The position numbers and the translations under genes are program-made. Positions 16,397 through 24,852 of a stretch of 64,000 nucleotides of DNA are shown here, in pieces. The number at the start of each line of letters is the position of its first letter. Within the stretch, counting starts at the first letter, position 1. The stretch covers positions 124,001 to 188,000 of the forward strand of contig NZ_BJYT01000004.1 of NCBI RefSeq assembly GCF_007991655.1, in the 5' to 3' direction. The notes beneath the pieces are model-generated. The model searched no databases. It had not been told where the DNA came from and saw nothing but the letters and a program-made list of their open reading frames with translations. Source of the DNA: Segetibacter aerophilus (lineage in GTDB: Bacteria; Bacteroidota; Bacteroidia; Chitinophagales; Chitinophagaceae).

Positions 16397-17845
16397 ATGA
16401 ACAAAGAATTTTTCGAGCATAGGCTGAATATGAACCGAAGGCGTTTTTTATCAAGGCTGAGTCTTGGTATAGGAAGCGCGGCCTTAGGTTCATTGCTTAT
16501 TCCCGACCTGTTTCAAAGTAAAGAGGAAGAGGCCTTAATTACAGGCTTGCCGGACTTTGCGCCCAAGGCGAAAAGGATCATTTATTTGTTTCAAAACGGT
16601 GCTCCTTCGCAACTTGATTTGTTTGACTATAAGCCAATGTTGCAAACAATGCATGGCGAAGATTTACCAGCATCAATACGAATGGGGCAACGCCTAACAG
16701 GCATGACGGCAAACCAGAAAAAATTTCCTTTAGCGGGAACAACTTTTAAGTTTAGTGAATATGGGCAGGCAAGGGCTACAATAAGCGAGCTTCTACCTTA
16801 CACAGCAAGCGTTGTAGATGATTTGTGCATCGTAAAAAGTATGTTCACTGAGGCGATTAATCACGATCCGGCGCTGACTTTCTTCCAAACTGGCGCGCAG
16901 GTTGGTAACAGGGCCAGCATGGGTTCGTGGCTGAGTTATGGACTTGGAAGTGAGAATAAAAACCTTCCGGCTTTTTGCGTATTGCTAAGTAAGGGAAAGG
17001 GCAACGGTCAAGGAGTTTATTCCAAATTATGGTCAAATGGTTTTTTAGATTCGATCCACCAGGGAGTACAGTTTAGCAGTGGTGAAAATCCGGTGTTATA
17101 CCTCAATAATCCTGAGGGAATGGATAAAACAGACCGAAGGAGAATGTTGGATAAACTGGCCGAATTAAACCAGGAGAATTATTCAGAATTCGGTGACCCG
17201 GAAATCAGTACAAAAATTCAGCAGTACGAAATGGCCTACCGGATGCAGACCGCAGTTCCTGATATCACTGATATGAAAAAGGAGCCGGAGTCCATCATCA
17301 AAATGTACGGGGCGGAGTCCTTAGTTCCCGGGACTTTTGCCGCAAATTGTTTGTTAGCAAGGAAATTAAGTGAGAATGGTGTGCGGTTCGTTCAGTTATA
17401 TCACCAAGGCTGGGATGCGCATGATAACTTACCCGGACAAATAAAAGGGCAATGCAAGGACGTTGACCAGGCTTCTGCAGCATTGATAACCGATTTAAAA
17501 CAACGTGGATTATTAGATGAGACATTGGTGATATGGGGCGGAGAATTTGGCAGAACTAATTATTGCCAGGGAAAACTTGCAAAGGACAACTATGGTAGAG
17601 ATCACCACCCAAGGTGTTTTACAGTGTGGATGGCGGGAGGTGGAGTCAAGCCCGGTATTGTACATGGCGAAACAGACGAGTTCGGCTATAACATTGTAAA
17701 GAACCCGGTGCACGTGCACGACTTTCACGCCACCATACTAAACCTGATGGGCCTCGATCACGAGAAATTGGTGTATAAGCACCAGGGGCGCAGGTACCGG
17801 CTTACAGACGTATCAGGCAAAGTAGTAAAAGATTTAATCGCTTAA
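16397..17845 (+). CDS. Tat-exported DUF1501 protein (alkaline-phosphatase-like fold)
   Basis: 482 residues from ATG 16397; an ATG at 16364 adds 11 residues before the same twin-arginine signal (NRRRFLSRLSLGIGSAALGS). Export by Tat implies folding in the cytoplasm, often with a cofactor. DUF1501 signatures are RIIYLFQNGAPSQLDLFDYKP, the HDPALTFFQTGAQVGNRASMGSW block, WDAHDNL, LVIWGGEFGRTNYCQG and DHHPRCFTVWMAGGG, with metal-binding Asp/His like the sulfatase/alkaline phosphatase superfamily. DUF1501 is the regular partner of the DUF1549/DUF1553 protein just upstream, and the two probably act together in the periplasm. Confidence 0.9.
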   Translation: MNKEFFEHRLNMNRRRFLSRLSLGIGSAALGSLLIPDLFQSKEEEALITGLPDFAPKAKRIIYLFQNGAPSQLDLFDYKPMLQTMHGEDLPASIRMGQRLTGMTANQKKFPLAGTTFKFSEYGQARATISELLPYTASVVDDLCIVKSMFTEAINHDPALTFFQTGAQVGNRASMGSWLSYGLGSENKNLPAFCVLLSKGKGNGQGVYSKLWSNGFLDSIHQGVQFSSGENPVLYLNNPEGMDKTDRRRMLDKLAELNQENYSEFGDPEISTKIQQYEMAYRMQTAVPDITDMKKEPESIIKMYGAESLVPGTFAANCLLARKLSENGVRFVQLYHQGWDAHDNLPGQIKGQCKDVDQASAALITDLKQRGLLDETLVIWGGEFGRTNYCQGKLAKDNYGRDHHPRCFTVWMAGGGVKPGIVHGETDEFGYNIVKNPVHVHDFHATILNLMGLDHEKLVYKHQGRRYRLTDVSGKVVKDLIA

Positions 17846-17854
17846 AATATCCCG

Positions 17855-18892
17855 ATGAAAAGAAGCTCATTTATCCGGAACACTGGTTTAGCTGCAGCAG
17901 GAATGTTTTGTGCTCCCGCCATTTTGAAAGCAAATAAGAGGGACGACCTAATGCTGGGGCAGGGTAAAAAACAATACCGCATCAACAAAGCATGGAGCCA
18001 GGTCGACTTCTCCAAGAACCCAGTCAAAGATTGCCATGAAATGGTGCAGGACAGCAAAGGGAGAATAATTCTGCTGACCAATGAAGTGAAAAACAACATT
18101 ATTATCTACGATAAAAAAGGTAAGTTGATTGACACCTGGGGGCATGAGTATCCGGGCGGACATGGCTTGACGTTATTCAACGAGAACGGCCATGAAGTTT
18201 TATTTATTTGCGACAACAACCGCCACCAGGTTATTAAGACCGATCTCAAAGGAAGTGTATTGATGACATTGGATTACCCGAAAGAAACAGAAAAATATAC
18301 GAAGGCGGAGGAATACATTCCAACTGAGACAGCCATTGCAGCGAACGGAGATATTTATGTGGCAGATGGCTACGGAAAAGATTTTATCATACAGTATGAT
18401 CATTCGGGTAAGTACATCAGGCATTTCGGCGGCAGGGGCGATAAGGATGAAAACCTGTTGAACGCTCACGGAATATGTGTAGATAAAAGAGATAAGAAAC
18501 AAACAACTTTAATTGTCACCTCCCGTCAGCAAAATGCTTTCAAGAGGTACACAATGGATGGTAAATACATCAATACTGTTCCACTACCTGGTGCATGGGT
18601 TTGTCGGCCGGTGATCAACGGAGACCATTTATATGCTGCTGTTTTAAAAAGCAGTTCCGCTCCTGATAAGCCTTCAGGTTGGGTAACGGTGTTAGATAAA
18701 AATTTTAAAGTCGTCTCTAACTTAGGAGGTACTCCCGCCGTTTATGAGAATGGTAAGCCTGGTGAAATGCACCAAAGCAGCGATGTATTTCAATATCCCC
18801 ATGACGTGTGCATTGACGACGAGCAAAACATGTATGTGGCCCAATGGAACTCCGGCCACGTGTATCCTTATAAATTGGAACCGGTAGTTTGA
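17855..18892 (+). CDS. Tat-exported six-bladed beta-propeller (NHL-like) protein
   Basis: 345 residues. The N-terminus MKRSSFIRNTGLAAAGMFCAPAI is a Tat-type or Sec signal with one arginine pair replaced by KR. The rest is made of NHL-like blades: MVQDSKGRIILLT, IYDKKGKLIDTWG, ANGDIYVADGYGKDFIIQYD, HSGKYIRHFGGRGD, NAHGICVD and PHDVCIDDEQNMYVAQWNSG. Such propellers bind ligands or act as peptidyl-hydroxyglycine lyase-like or sugar-modifying scaffolds. Its position 9 nt after the DUF1501 gene and 23 nt before the membrane cytochrome gene makes it part of the same operon. Confidence 0.85.
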   Translation: MKRSSFIRNTGLAAAGMFCAPAILKANKRDDLMLGQGKKQYRINKAWSQVDFSKNPVKDCHEMVQDSKGRIILLTNEVKNNIIIYDKKGKLIDTWGHEYPGGHGLTLFNENGHEVLFICDNNRHQVIKTDLKGSVLMTLDYPKETEKYTKAEEYIPTETAIAANGDIYVADGYGKDFIIQYDHSGKYIRHFGGRGDKDENLLNAHGICVDKRDKKQTTLIVTSRQQNAFKRYTMDGKYINTVPLPGAWVCRPVINGDHLYAAVLKSSSAPDKPSGWVTVLDKNFKVVSNLGGTPAVYENGKPGEMHQSSDVFQYPHDVCIDDEQNMYVAQWNSGHVYPYKLEPVV

Positions 18893-18915
18893 TTAGTTTA
18901 AACCCCTAAACCTAC

Positions 18916-21183
18916 ATGACCCGCTGGAAGAACGCTTTTTTCAATATCACCTTCGCACTTAATTGTTTACTCCTTTTTTTATTATTACTCAGTGATAAAA
19001 TGGTGATTCCTGCATGGTTGCAGGTGGGAGGGAGGATGCATCCCTTATTGCTCCATTTTCCGATAGCACTTATTGTCTTGTACGTATTATGGATCTTATT
19101 TGCAGTCAGCAATAGTCACTACAAACAGATAGCATCCGATCTTTTACTATTATCTTCTATCACTTCTGTTATCACAGCATTGTGTGGCCTTCTCTTATCA
19201 CGCGAACCGGGGTATGATCCAGACGCTTTGCAAACACACAAATGGGCAGGTTCCATCATTGCTTTTTTGCTGATTTTCTGGTACTGGATAAGTACTGCAA
19301 AAAACGTAAGCAGGTGGTTTAATATTTCGGCTTCATTTGTTATGCTGATAACAATCATAGTTGCAGGAGATTTAGGCGCAGCCATCACGCATGGAGAAAA
19401 TTTTTTGATGGCACCAATAACACCTGAAAAAGAGCGAAAGACAGTTCTATTTGAAGAAGCTTTTGTTTACGCTGATGTCGTACAACCCGTATTGGAGGCT
19501 AAGTGCTTGTCTTGCCACAACAGCAAAAAAGCTAAAGGAGAGTTGGTGATGGAAACCGCGGGTTTACTATTAAAGGGTGGAAAAGATGGTAGGCTTTGGG
19601 ACACAACGAAAGCAGATCTTGGTTTACTGATGCAGCGGATACATTTACCCGAAGATGAAAAGGAACATATGCCTCCTTCAGGGAAACCTCAGCTAACTGA
19701 TGAGGAAATGGTGATACTCGAAAGGTGGATCAAAGGGGGAGCTGATATGAATAAAAAGGTAATTGAATTACCTCCTTCGGATACTTTAAGAACAATTGCC
19801 TACAAAAGATTAAAAGCTTTTTCAGAAGAAAAATATGACTTTACCGCTGCAAATGAAAACACTATAAAAAAGCTTAATAATACAAATCGTGTTATTTACC
19901 CCATCGCTGCGAAATCTCCTGCTCTTGTAGTTAATTTTTACAATAGTCCTTATTTTGGCAGTAAGCAATTAGCGGAACTTGCTGACATAGATCAACAGGT
20001 GGTCGAACTAAATCTTAGTAAGATGCCAGTCAAAGATGAAGATCTAAAAACGATCGCGCGCTTTACTAATTTACGTACACTTAACCTGAACTATTCTGCC
20101 ATCACCGGTAATACCCTTGACCAATTAAAAAAGCTTCCACTGCTTAAAAGCCTGTCGCTAACGGGCACAGCGGTTACGGCTAAACAATTAGCAGTTTTGC
20201 AGGAGTTTCCAAAGCTGCGTTCGGTTTTTATCTGGAATACGGGAATTTCTCCAACTGCATTGGCAGCAATAAACAAACAAGGTAAAATACATTTTGAAAC
20301 AGGTTTCGATGCTGCGGGAGTAGTAATGAAACTCACACCACCGATCATAGCAAATGGGGACTCAATTGTTACAAAACCTGTAGCTGTACAATTAAAACAC
20401 TATGTTCCCGGAACAGCTATTCGCTATACAACTGATGGCACCGATCCTGACAGCATATCTTCTCCGATCTTTAAAAACGACTTGCAGGTACAGAAGATGT
20501 TTGAGCTAAAAACGAGGGCCGTAAAGCCGGGCTGGTATAGCAGCGATGTTGTTTCACGTTATTTTTTTACAAGTCGCTATGTTCCTGATAGCATTGAATT
20601 GCTAAAACCGGCGGACGCAAAATATAAAGCGAAGGAAGGCCGGACATTAAATGACCTGGTGAAAAGCGACCCGGGAAGGGGTTCAGGAAAATGGCTGGGC
20701 TTCAGGGATAATAATTTAGAAGCCCTACTTTTCTTCAGGCAACCAATACCAGCAACTTCCGTGATTTTAAGCACGCTACGTGACGTAAAAGGACTCATTT
20801 TCCCACCTGCCAGTGTTGAGATCTGGGGAGGGACAGATAAAAATAAATTGAAGCTATTAATGCACCTTTCGCCCAAACCTACCGTTAAGGGTGATCCTAA
20901 TGACAATTTTCCCATAACGTGTGAATTTGCTCCAACTAACGTTAGCTTTATTAAAATCATAGCAAAACCTATATCCAAAATACCGGCATGGCTCAAAGAT
21001 GAACGTGAAAAAGCCAAAATTGAAGAGGCCAAAATTAAAAAAGCGGAATTAGAGAAAGCAAAGAAAGAAAAGGTTAAAGGCGCAGAACCTATAGCTGAAA
21101 AGAGCAAAGATAAAAGAAGTGCAGCTGAAAAGGCTAAAGATGAAAAACCTTGGATATTTATTGATGAGGTAATGGTCAATTAA
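18916..21183 (+). CDS. Membrane DUF2231-cytochrome c-LRR-chitobiase-C-domain protein
   Basis: 755 residues in a mosaic. Residues 1-165: four to five membrane segments with MHPLLLHFPIAL and THKWAG, as in DUF2231. About 190-275: cytochrome c with CLSCH at 197-201 and an HMPP-type axial Met region. About 340-460: leucine-rich-like repeats (LTGTAVTAKQL, LNLNYSAITG). About 490-545: CHB_HEX_C-like strand region with AIRYTTDGTDPDS. The C-terminus is a discoidin-like fold ending PWIFIDEVMV. Between WLK and PWIF there is a ~45-residue Lys/Glu/Ala-rich helix-like insertion. It probably anchors the operon's periplasmic redox proteins and passes electrons to the membrane. Its exact substrate is unknown. 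Confidence 0.85.
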   Translation: MTRWKNAFFNITFALNCLLLFLLLLSDKMVIPAWLQVGGRMHPLLLHFPIALIVLYVLWILFAVSNSHYKQIASDLLLLSSITSVITALCGLLLSREPGYDPDALQTHKWAGSIIAFLLIFWYWISTAKNVSRWFNISASFVMLITIIVAGDLGAAITHGENFLMAPITPEKERKTVLFEEAFVYADVVQPVLEAKCLSCHNSKKAKGELVMETAGLLLKGGKDGRLWDTTKADLGLLMQRIHLPEDEKEHMPPSGKPQLTDEEMVILERWIKGGADMNKKVIELPPSDTLRTIAYKRLKAFSEEKYDFTAANENTIKKLNNTNRVIYPIAAKSPALVVNFYNSPYFGSKQLAELADIDQQVVELNLSKMPVKDEDLKTIARFTNLRTLNLNYSAITGNTLDQLKKLPLLKSLSLTGTAVTAKQLAVLQEFPKLRSVFIWNTGISPTALAAINKQGKIHFETGFDAAGVVMKLTPPIIANGDSIVTKPVAVQLKHYVPGTAIRYTTDGTDPDSISSPIFKNDLQVQKMFELKTRAVKPGWYSSDVVSRYFFTSRYVPDSIELLKPADAKYKAKEGRTLNDLVKSDPGRGSGKWLGFRDNNLEALLFFRQPIPATSVILSTLRDVKGLIFPPASVEIWGGTDKNKLKLLMHLSPKPTVKGDPNDNFPITCEFAPTNVSFIKIIAKPISKIPAWLKDEREKAKIEEAKIKKAELEKAKKEKVKGAEPIAEKSKDKRSAAEKAKDEKPWIFIDEVMVN

Positions 21184-21230
21184 AACTTCTTACCAAGTGG
21201 TTTAACGGTTACAATAAGCCTAAATAGATA

Positions 21231-21269
21231 GCACCGGCCTATGTCCTTCTTAAAGAGTAGTGCCGGTGC
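21231..21269. terminator. GC-rich hairpin after the cytochrome operon
   Basis: GCACCGGC (21231-21238) and GCCGGTGC (21262-21269) form an 8-bp GC-rich stem with a 23-nt loop, 47 nt after the operon's last stop. It has no T-tract, so it may be an mRNA 3' stabiliser rather than an intrinsic terminator. Confidence 0.4.
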
Positions 21270-21431
21270 CAATAATTTAATTCAGTATGTTTCAAACACT
21301 AACTGTGCCAGAGTTATTAGTATGCTAACGGATTTTTGTGGTATTAATTATTCTGCCTGTGAAAAAATTCTTCTTAAGGTTGGAGAAAATGTAGGGGAAA
21401 AAGGTCATTAGCTGATGGGTCGTAAAAGCAA

Positions 21432-21740
21432 CTAATACCTGTTATTATTAAATCCCCTGTTATTATTACTTCGGTTAAAGTTGCTGTTCCTTGGCGGTTG
21501 CTCTTCTGCTTCTTTCACAACTATCTTTTTTCCGCGTGGAAGGCCGGCGCCGTCCAGTGCTTCGATCGTTTCAAGTGCTTCTGCCTTATTCTTCATTTCT
21601 ACAAAACCAAAGCCTTTGGTTTTTCCCGTTGCCCTGTCCATTACAATTTTTGCAGAAATGACTTCCCCATACAATTCAAACATTTCTTTTAAATCGGTAT
21701 CATCAAAATCACTGGGAAGTCCGGCTACAAAAAGCTTCAT
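21432..21740 (-). CDS. RRM-type RNA-binding protein
   Basis: 102 residues from ATG 21740; upstream codons to 21791 lack RRM-like sequence. One RNA recognition motif: RNP2 is LFVAGLP at residues 3-9 and RNP1 is KGFGFVEM at 42-49. An Asn/Arg-rich tail follows (FNRSNNNRGFNNNRY), typical of cyanobacterial and Bacteroidota cold-inducible single-RRM proteins. It should bind single-stranded RNA and may act as a post-transcriptional regulator. Monocistronic. Confidence 0.93.
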   Translation of the reverse strand: MKLFVAGLPSDFDDTDLKEMFELYGEVISAKIVMDRATGKTKGFGFVEMKNKAEALETIEALDGAGLPRGKKIVVKEAEEQPPRNSNFNRSNNNRGFNNNRY

Positions 21741-21915
21741 TTTATAAATTTCATGCAAATTACAATACTTGCACAACTTATGCCACCACATGTTTTATTA
21801 ATTATTGCAGAGAACGGGTGGATATTAAACAAAAGCGGGTTTTTATCCTCAAAAGGTTCAAACTGTAAGAGGCTTAAAAGTGGGGAAACTAAGGTCGAAG
21901 ATTTAGATTACGTTG

Positions 21916-22290
21916 CTAAAGGTTAGCAAGTGGATTGGGATAAGATCCAACGTTTTCTTCTTCACGTCCATCCATGCACATGAAGTCTTTTTCTACTAAA
22001 ATTGAAACTGTTTTACCTTTTCCTGTATCTACCTCTGCCTCGAAACCTACCAGTTCTGTGGAGGTCCATAAATCAGCTTTTGTTTTTGGGACAGATACAG
22101 TTGTTTCATTCTGCACGAACCGGATGTTTATTTCGTCTAATTCATTTTCAGCCAATGTAAATTTTAGTTGATCCTTTTCATCACTTCCAAATTCCAGCAT
22201 CTCGGAAACAGTACCTTTTTGTTGGAATTCTTTTACCTCGGGTTCTTTCAACCGGAACCTTATTTTATTGCCTGATATTCTCACTTTCAT
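21916..22290 (-). CDS. DUF7009 family protein
   Basis: 124 residues. It starts KVRISGNKIRFRLKEPEVKEFQQKG, with a small beta-sheet protein pattern, and ends DFMCMDGREEENVGSYPNP, which matches the conserved C-x-x-R-x-E-x-x-x-x-P-N-P tail of this domain family. Cytoplasmic; no known activity. The gene is monocistronic and next to the divergent esterase gene. Confidence 0.7.
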   Translation of the reverse strand: MKVRISGNKIRFRLKEPEVKEFQQKGTVSEMLEFGSDEKDQLKFTLAENELDEINIRFVQNETTVSVPKTKADLWTSTELVGFEAEVDTGKGKTVSILVEKDFMCMDGREEENVGSYPNPLANL

Positions 22291-22384
22291 TTTATAAAAA
22301 TAGTTACTTCTTAAAAAAAACCTAATTCAAATCCTTTCTAACTACCAGCGAGTCAAGTTAGACTGAAACATTTAATTTCATGAA

Positions 22385-23518
22385 ATGAAACACTTCCTGG
22401 TAGCATTATTATTTTTCATAGTTGGGAAAGAAAGTTACAGTCAGTATACTGTTAGATTGGTTGTGAACGAGGTGGGCGCGAAGAAGCTGGATGATATTTA
22501 TGTGACGGGTAATTTTAATAACTGGAACCCAAGGGATGAAAAATATAAGCTAAAGCCTTTCGGCCTTTCGCGTAGAGCTATCATTTTAAAAGACGTTGCT
22601 CCGGGAAAATATGAATTCAAGTTTACTCGTGGTGGCTTCGATAAAGTAGAGACAACTGCAAAAGGCGAAGACGTACCAAACCACGAAATCATTGTAAAGG
22701 AAGATGTAGCACAAGATTTCAATGTTCCGGGTTGGAAGGATGATTATCCTGATAAGCCTAAGCCAAATACAGCGACTGCACAAGTGAAGGTGCTTGATAC
22801 AGCCTTTGTAATTCCGCAGCTTGACAGGAAGCGGAGGATTTGGGTGTACCTGCCTAAGAGCTATGCAACCGGCACAAAAAAATATCCTGTCATTTACATG
22901 CATGACGGCCAGAATTTGTTCAACGAACAAACGGCACCTTTTGGCGAATGGGGTATAGACGAAGCATTGGATACGCTTACCCGCCGAACAGGAAAAGAAG
23001 CAATTATTATTGGTGTTGATAATGGCGGCGATAAAAGAATGACGGAATACAACCCCTACGATTTTAAGAACTATGGAAAAGGAGAGGGGAGCAAATATGT
23101 CGACTTTCTTGCGCTTACTTTAAAGCCTTTTATCGACAAAAAGTTTAGGACGTTAAAAGACTCGACCCACACTTTTGTCGCCGGCAGCAGCATGGGCGGA
23201 CTAATAAGTCTGTACGCCGTAATCAAATATCCAGAGGTCTTTGGAGGAGCAGGAATTTTTTCCCCTGCATTCTGGACTGCACCTGCTATTTATGATGAGG
23301 TTGCCAAAGCAGATTTGGGCAGGGCCATAAAAAGGTTTTACTTCTATGCAGGCGGAAAGGAAAGTGAGGCGATGGTTCCTGACATGGATAAGATGATTGC
23401 TACAATCGAGAAAAAGGGAAACTACGAGACCCGCCGCTTAATGAATCCACTGGGCAAACACAACGAGGCAACTTGGCGAAAAGAGTTTGTAGACTTTTAC
23501 CAGTTCATTATTCGTTAG
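22385..23518 (+). CDS. Secreted esterase with N-terminal CBM48/AMPK-like domain
   Basis: 377 residues, signal peptide ending near ESYSQ. Residues 20-110 resemble an isoamylase/AMPK glycogen-binding domain (VYVTGNFNNWNP-type stretch, APGKYEFKFTRGG). From about residue 135 comes an alpha/beta hydrolase of the enterochelin-esterase/putative esterase family: VIYMHDGQNLFNE (oxyanion side), nucleophile elbow GSSMGG, and C-terminal His in GKHNEATW. Such enzymes deacylate glycans or siderophores in the periplasm. It is followed by an M28 peptidase 21 nt later and the two probably form an operon. ATG 22385 is preferred to an upstream one in a different frame. Confidence 0.88.
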   Translation: MKHFLVALLFFIVGKESYSQYTVRLVVNEVGAKKLDDIYVTGNFNNWNPRDEKYKLKPFGLSRRAIILKDVAPGKYEFKFTRGGFDKVETTAKGEDVPNHEIIVKEDVAQDFNVPGWKDDYPDKPKPNTATAQVKVLDTAFVIPQLDRKRRIWVYLPKSYATGTKKYPVIYMHDGQNLFNEQTAPFGEWGIDEALDTLTRRTGKEAIIIGVDNGGDKRMTEYNPYDFKNYGKGEGSKYVDFLALTLKPFIDKKFRTLKDSTHTFVAGSSMGGLISLYAVIKYPEVFGGAGIFSPAFWTAPAIYDEVAKADLGRAIKRFYFYAGGKESEAMVPDMDKMIATIEKKGNYETRRLMNPLGKHNEATWRKEFVDFYQFIIR

Positions 23519-23539
23519 TAGCTCAGCTCAAATAATCCT

Positions 23540-24685
23540 ATGAAAAAATTGCTTGTTCTTTTGTTGCTATCTGTGTCTTTTCGCTCGTCATCGCAGGATG
23601 TTGCCTTTGCCCGTAAGATGGTTGATACCCTTACCTCGCCTAACTTCTGGGGACGCGGTTATACCAATAATGGAATGGCTAAAGCTGCTGATTTTATCGC
23701 AAAACAATTTGCCGGCTTTGGTTTGGTTCCCATAAGCAATCAATCTTTTTTACAGGCTTTTAGTTATCCCGTTAACACTTTCCCCGGAAGAATGGCGGTT
23801 ATGATCAACAACAAAAAGCTGGTGCCTGGTAAAGATTTCATTGTAACACCCGATAGTCGTAGCGTGCATGCGACTGCAAAACTCGAACAGAAAGACAGCA
23901 CCCATTTCATTAATCCCAATTACCGCATTATTGTTTCTCTCGAAAATAAACTAACGTGGTCTGTAGCTCCTGCAGCAGCTGATTACACGAGTATTCAATT
24001 AGACAAGAAAGCTGCGGGCGACATTCCGTTTACCATACAGGCCGATATAGAAAGTCAACAAGTAGCTGACTTTAAAACTGCTAATGTTTGTGCCTGGGTT
24101 AAAGGAACGCGGCAGCCTGACTCTATCATTGTCATTTCTGCTCATTACGATCATCTCGGCGGCATGGGTGCGAATACTTATTTTCCGGGCGCGAATGACA
24201 ACGCCAGCGGCACTTCTTTGCTGCTCGGTCTTGCCAAATACTATTCAGCCAACCCACAGCCTTTTACGATCGCGTTTATTTCTTTCGCGGGTGAGGAGGC
24301 AGGTTTGCTGGGATCAAAATACTTTATCCAACATCCACTTTTCCCTCTAAAAAATATCCGGTTCCTGTTAAACCTCGACCTTGAAGGAACGGGTGATGAG
24401 GGCATCACTGTGGTAAATGCTACCGAGTTTCCAAAGCAATTTAGTGTCCTCAATGCGGTAAATGACAGCGCTCATTATCTCACTAAAATCAAAGCCCTGG
24501 GCAAAGCTGCTAACAGCGATCATTACTGGTTTACAGAAAAAGGAGTTCCGGCTTTTTTTCTATACACGCTGGGCGGTATCAAGGCGTATCATGACGTGTT
24601 TGACAAGGCTGAGACATTGCCTTTAAACGAGTATGAAGATTTATTCAAGCTGATTGTAGCTTTCAATAACCACTTAATGAAGTGA
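23540..24685 (+). CDS. M28 family metallopeptidase (aminopeptidase)
   Basis: 381 residues with a signal peptide. The di-zinc M28 signature is complete: His202 and Asp204 (SAHYDHLG), Asp220 (GANDNASG), Glu252/Glu253 (GEEAGLLGS), Asp in LNLDLEGTG and the C-terminal His in KAYHDVFD. The insert region at about 95-190 is the protease-associated-like domain. It should remove N-terminal residues of peptides or hydrolyse glutathione-like substrates in the periplasm. It is the second gene of the esterase operon and ends 66 nt before repeat copy E. Confidence 0.93.
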   Translation: MKKLLVLLLLSVSFRSSSQDVAFARKMVDTLTSPNFWGRGYTNNGMAKAADFIAKQFAGFGLVPISNQSFLQAFSYPVNTFPGRMAVMINNKKLVPGKDFIVTPDSRSVHATAKLEQKDSTHFINPNYRIIVSLENKLTWSVAPAAADYTSIQLDKKAAGDIPFTIQADIESQQVADFKTANVCAWVKGTRQPDSIIVISAHYDHLGGMGANTYFPGANDNASGTSLLLGLAKYYSANPQPFTIAFISFAGEEAGLLGSKYFIQHPLFPLKNIRFLLNLDLEGTGDEGITVVNATEFPKQFSVLNAVNDSAHYLTKIKALGKAANSDHYWFTEKGVPAFFLYTLGGIKAYHDVFDKAETLPLNEYEDLFKLIVAFNNHLMK

Positions 24686-24751
24686 GTTTTCATTTAAACC
24701 TGGCAGCGTTATTAATTTTTTTGACCCAGCTAATAATATCTATGTACTTCC

Positions 24752-24771
24752 GTTGCGTCGCACTCTTGTAC
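24752..24771 (+). repeat. GTTGCGTCGC intergenic repeat, copy E
   Basis: Intact 20-mer GTTGCGTCGCACTCTTGTAC between the convergent M28 peptidase and GH2 genes, 66 nt after the peptidase stop and in its sense. Confidence 0.85.
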
Positions 24772-24852
24772 ATAAACGCAATCTGCAACATTTACAAACC
24801 ATGCCGATTTAGCTCTAAGTTGAGAGCTGGTACTATCGAAGTAAAATGGGCA

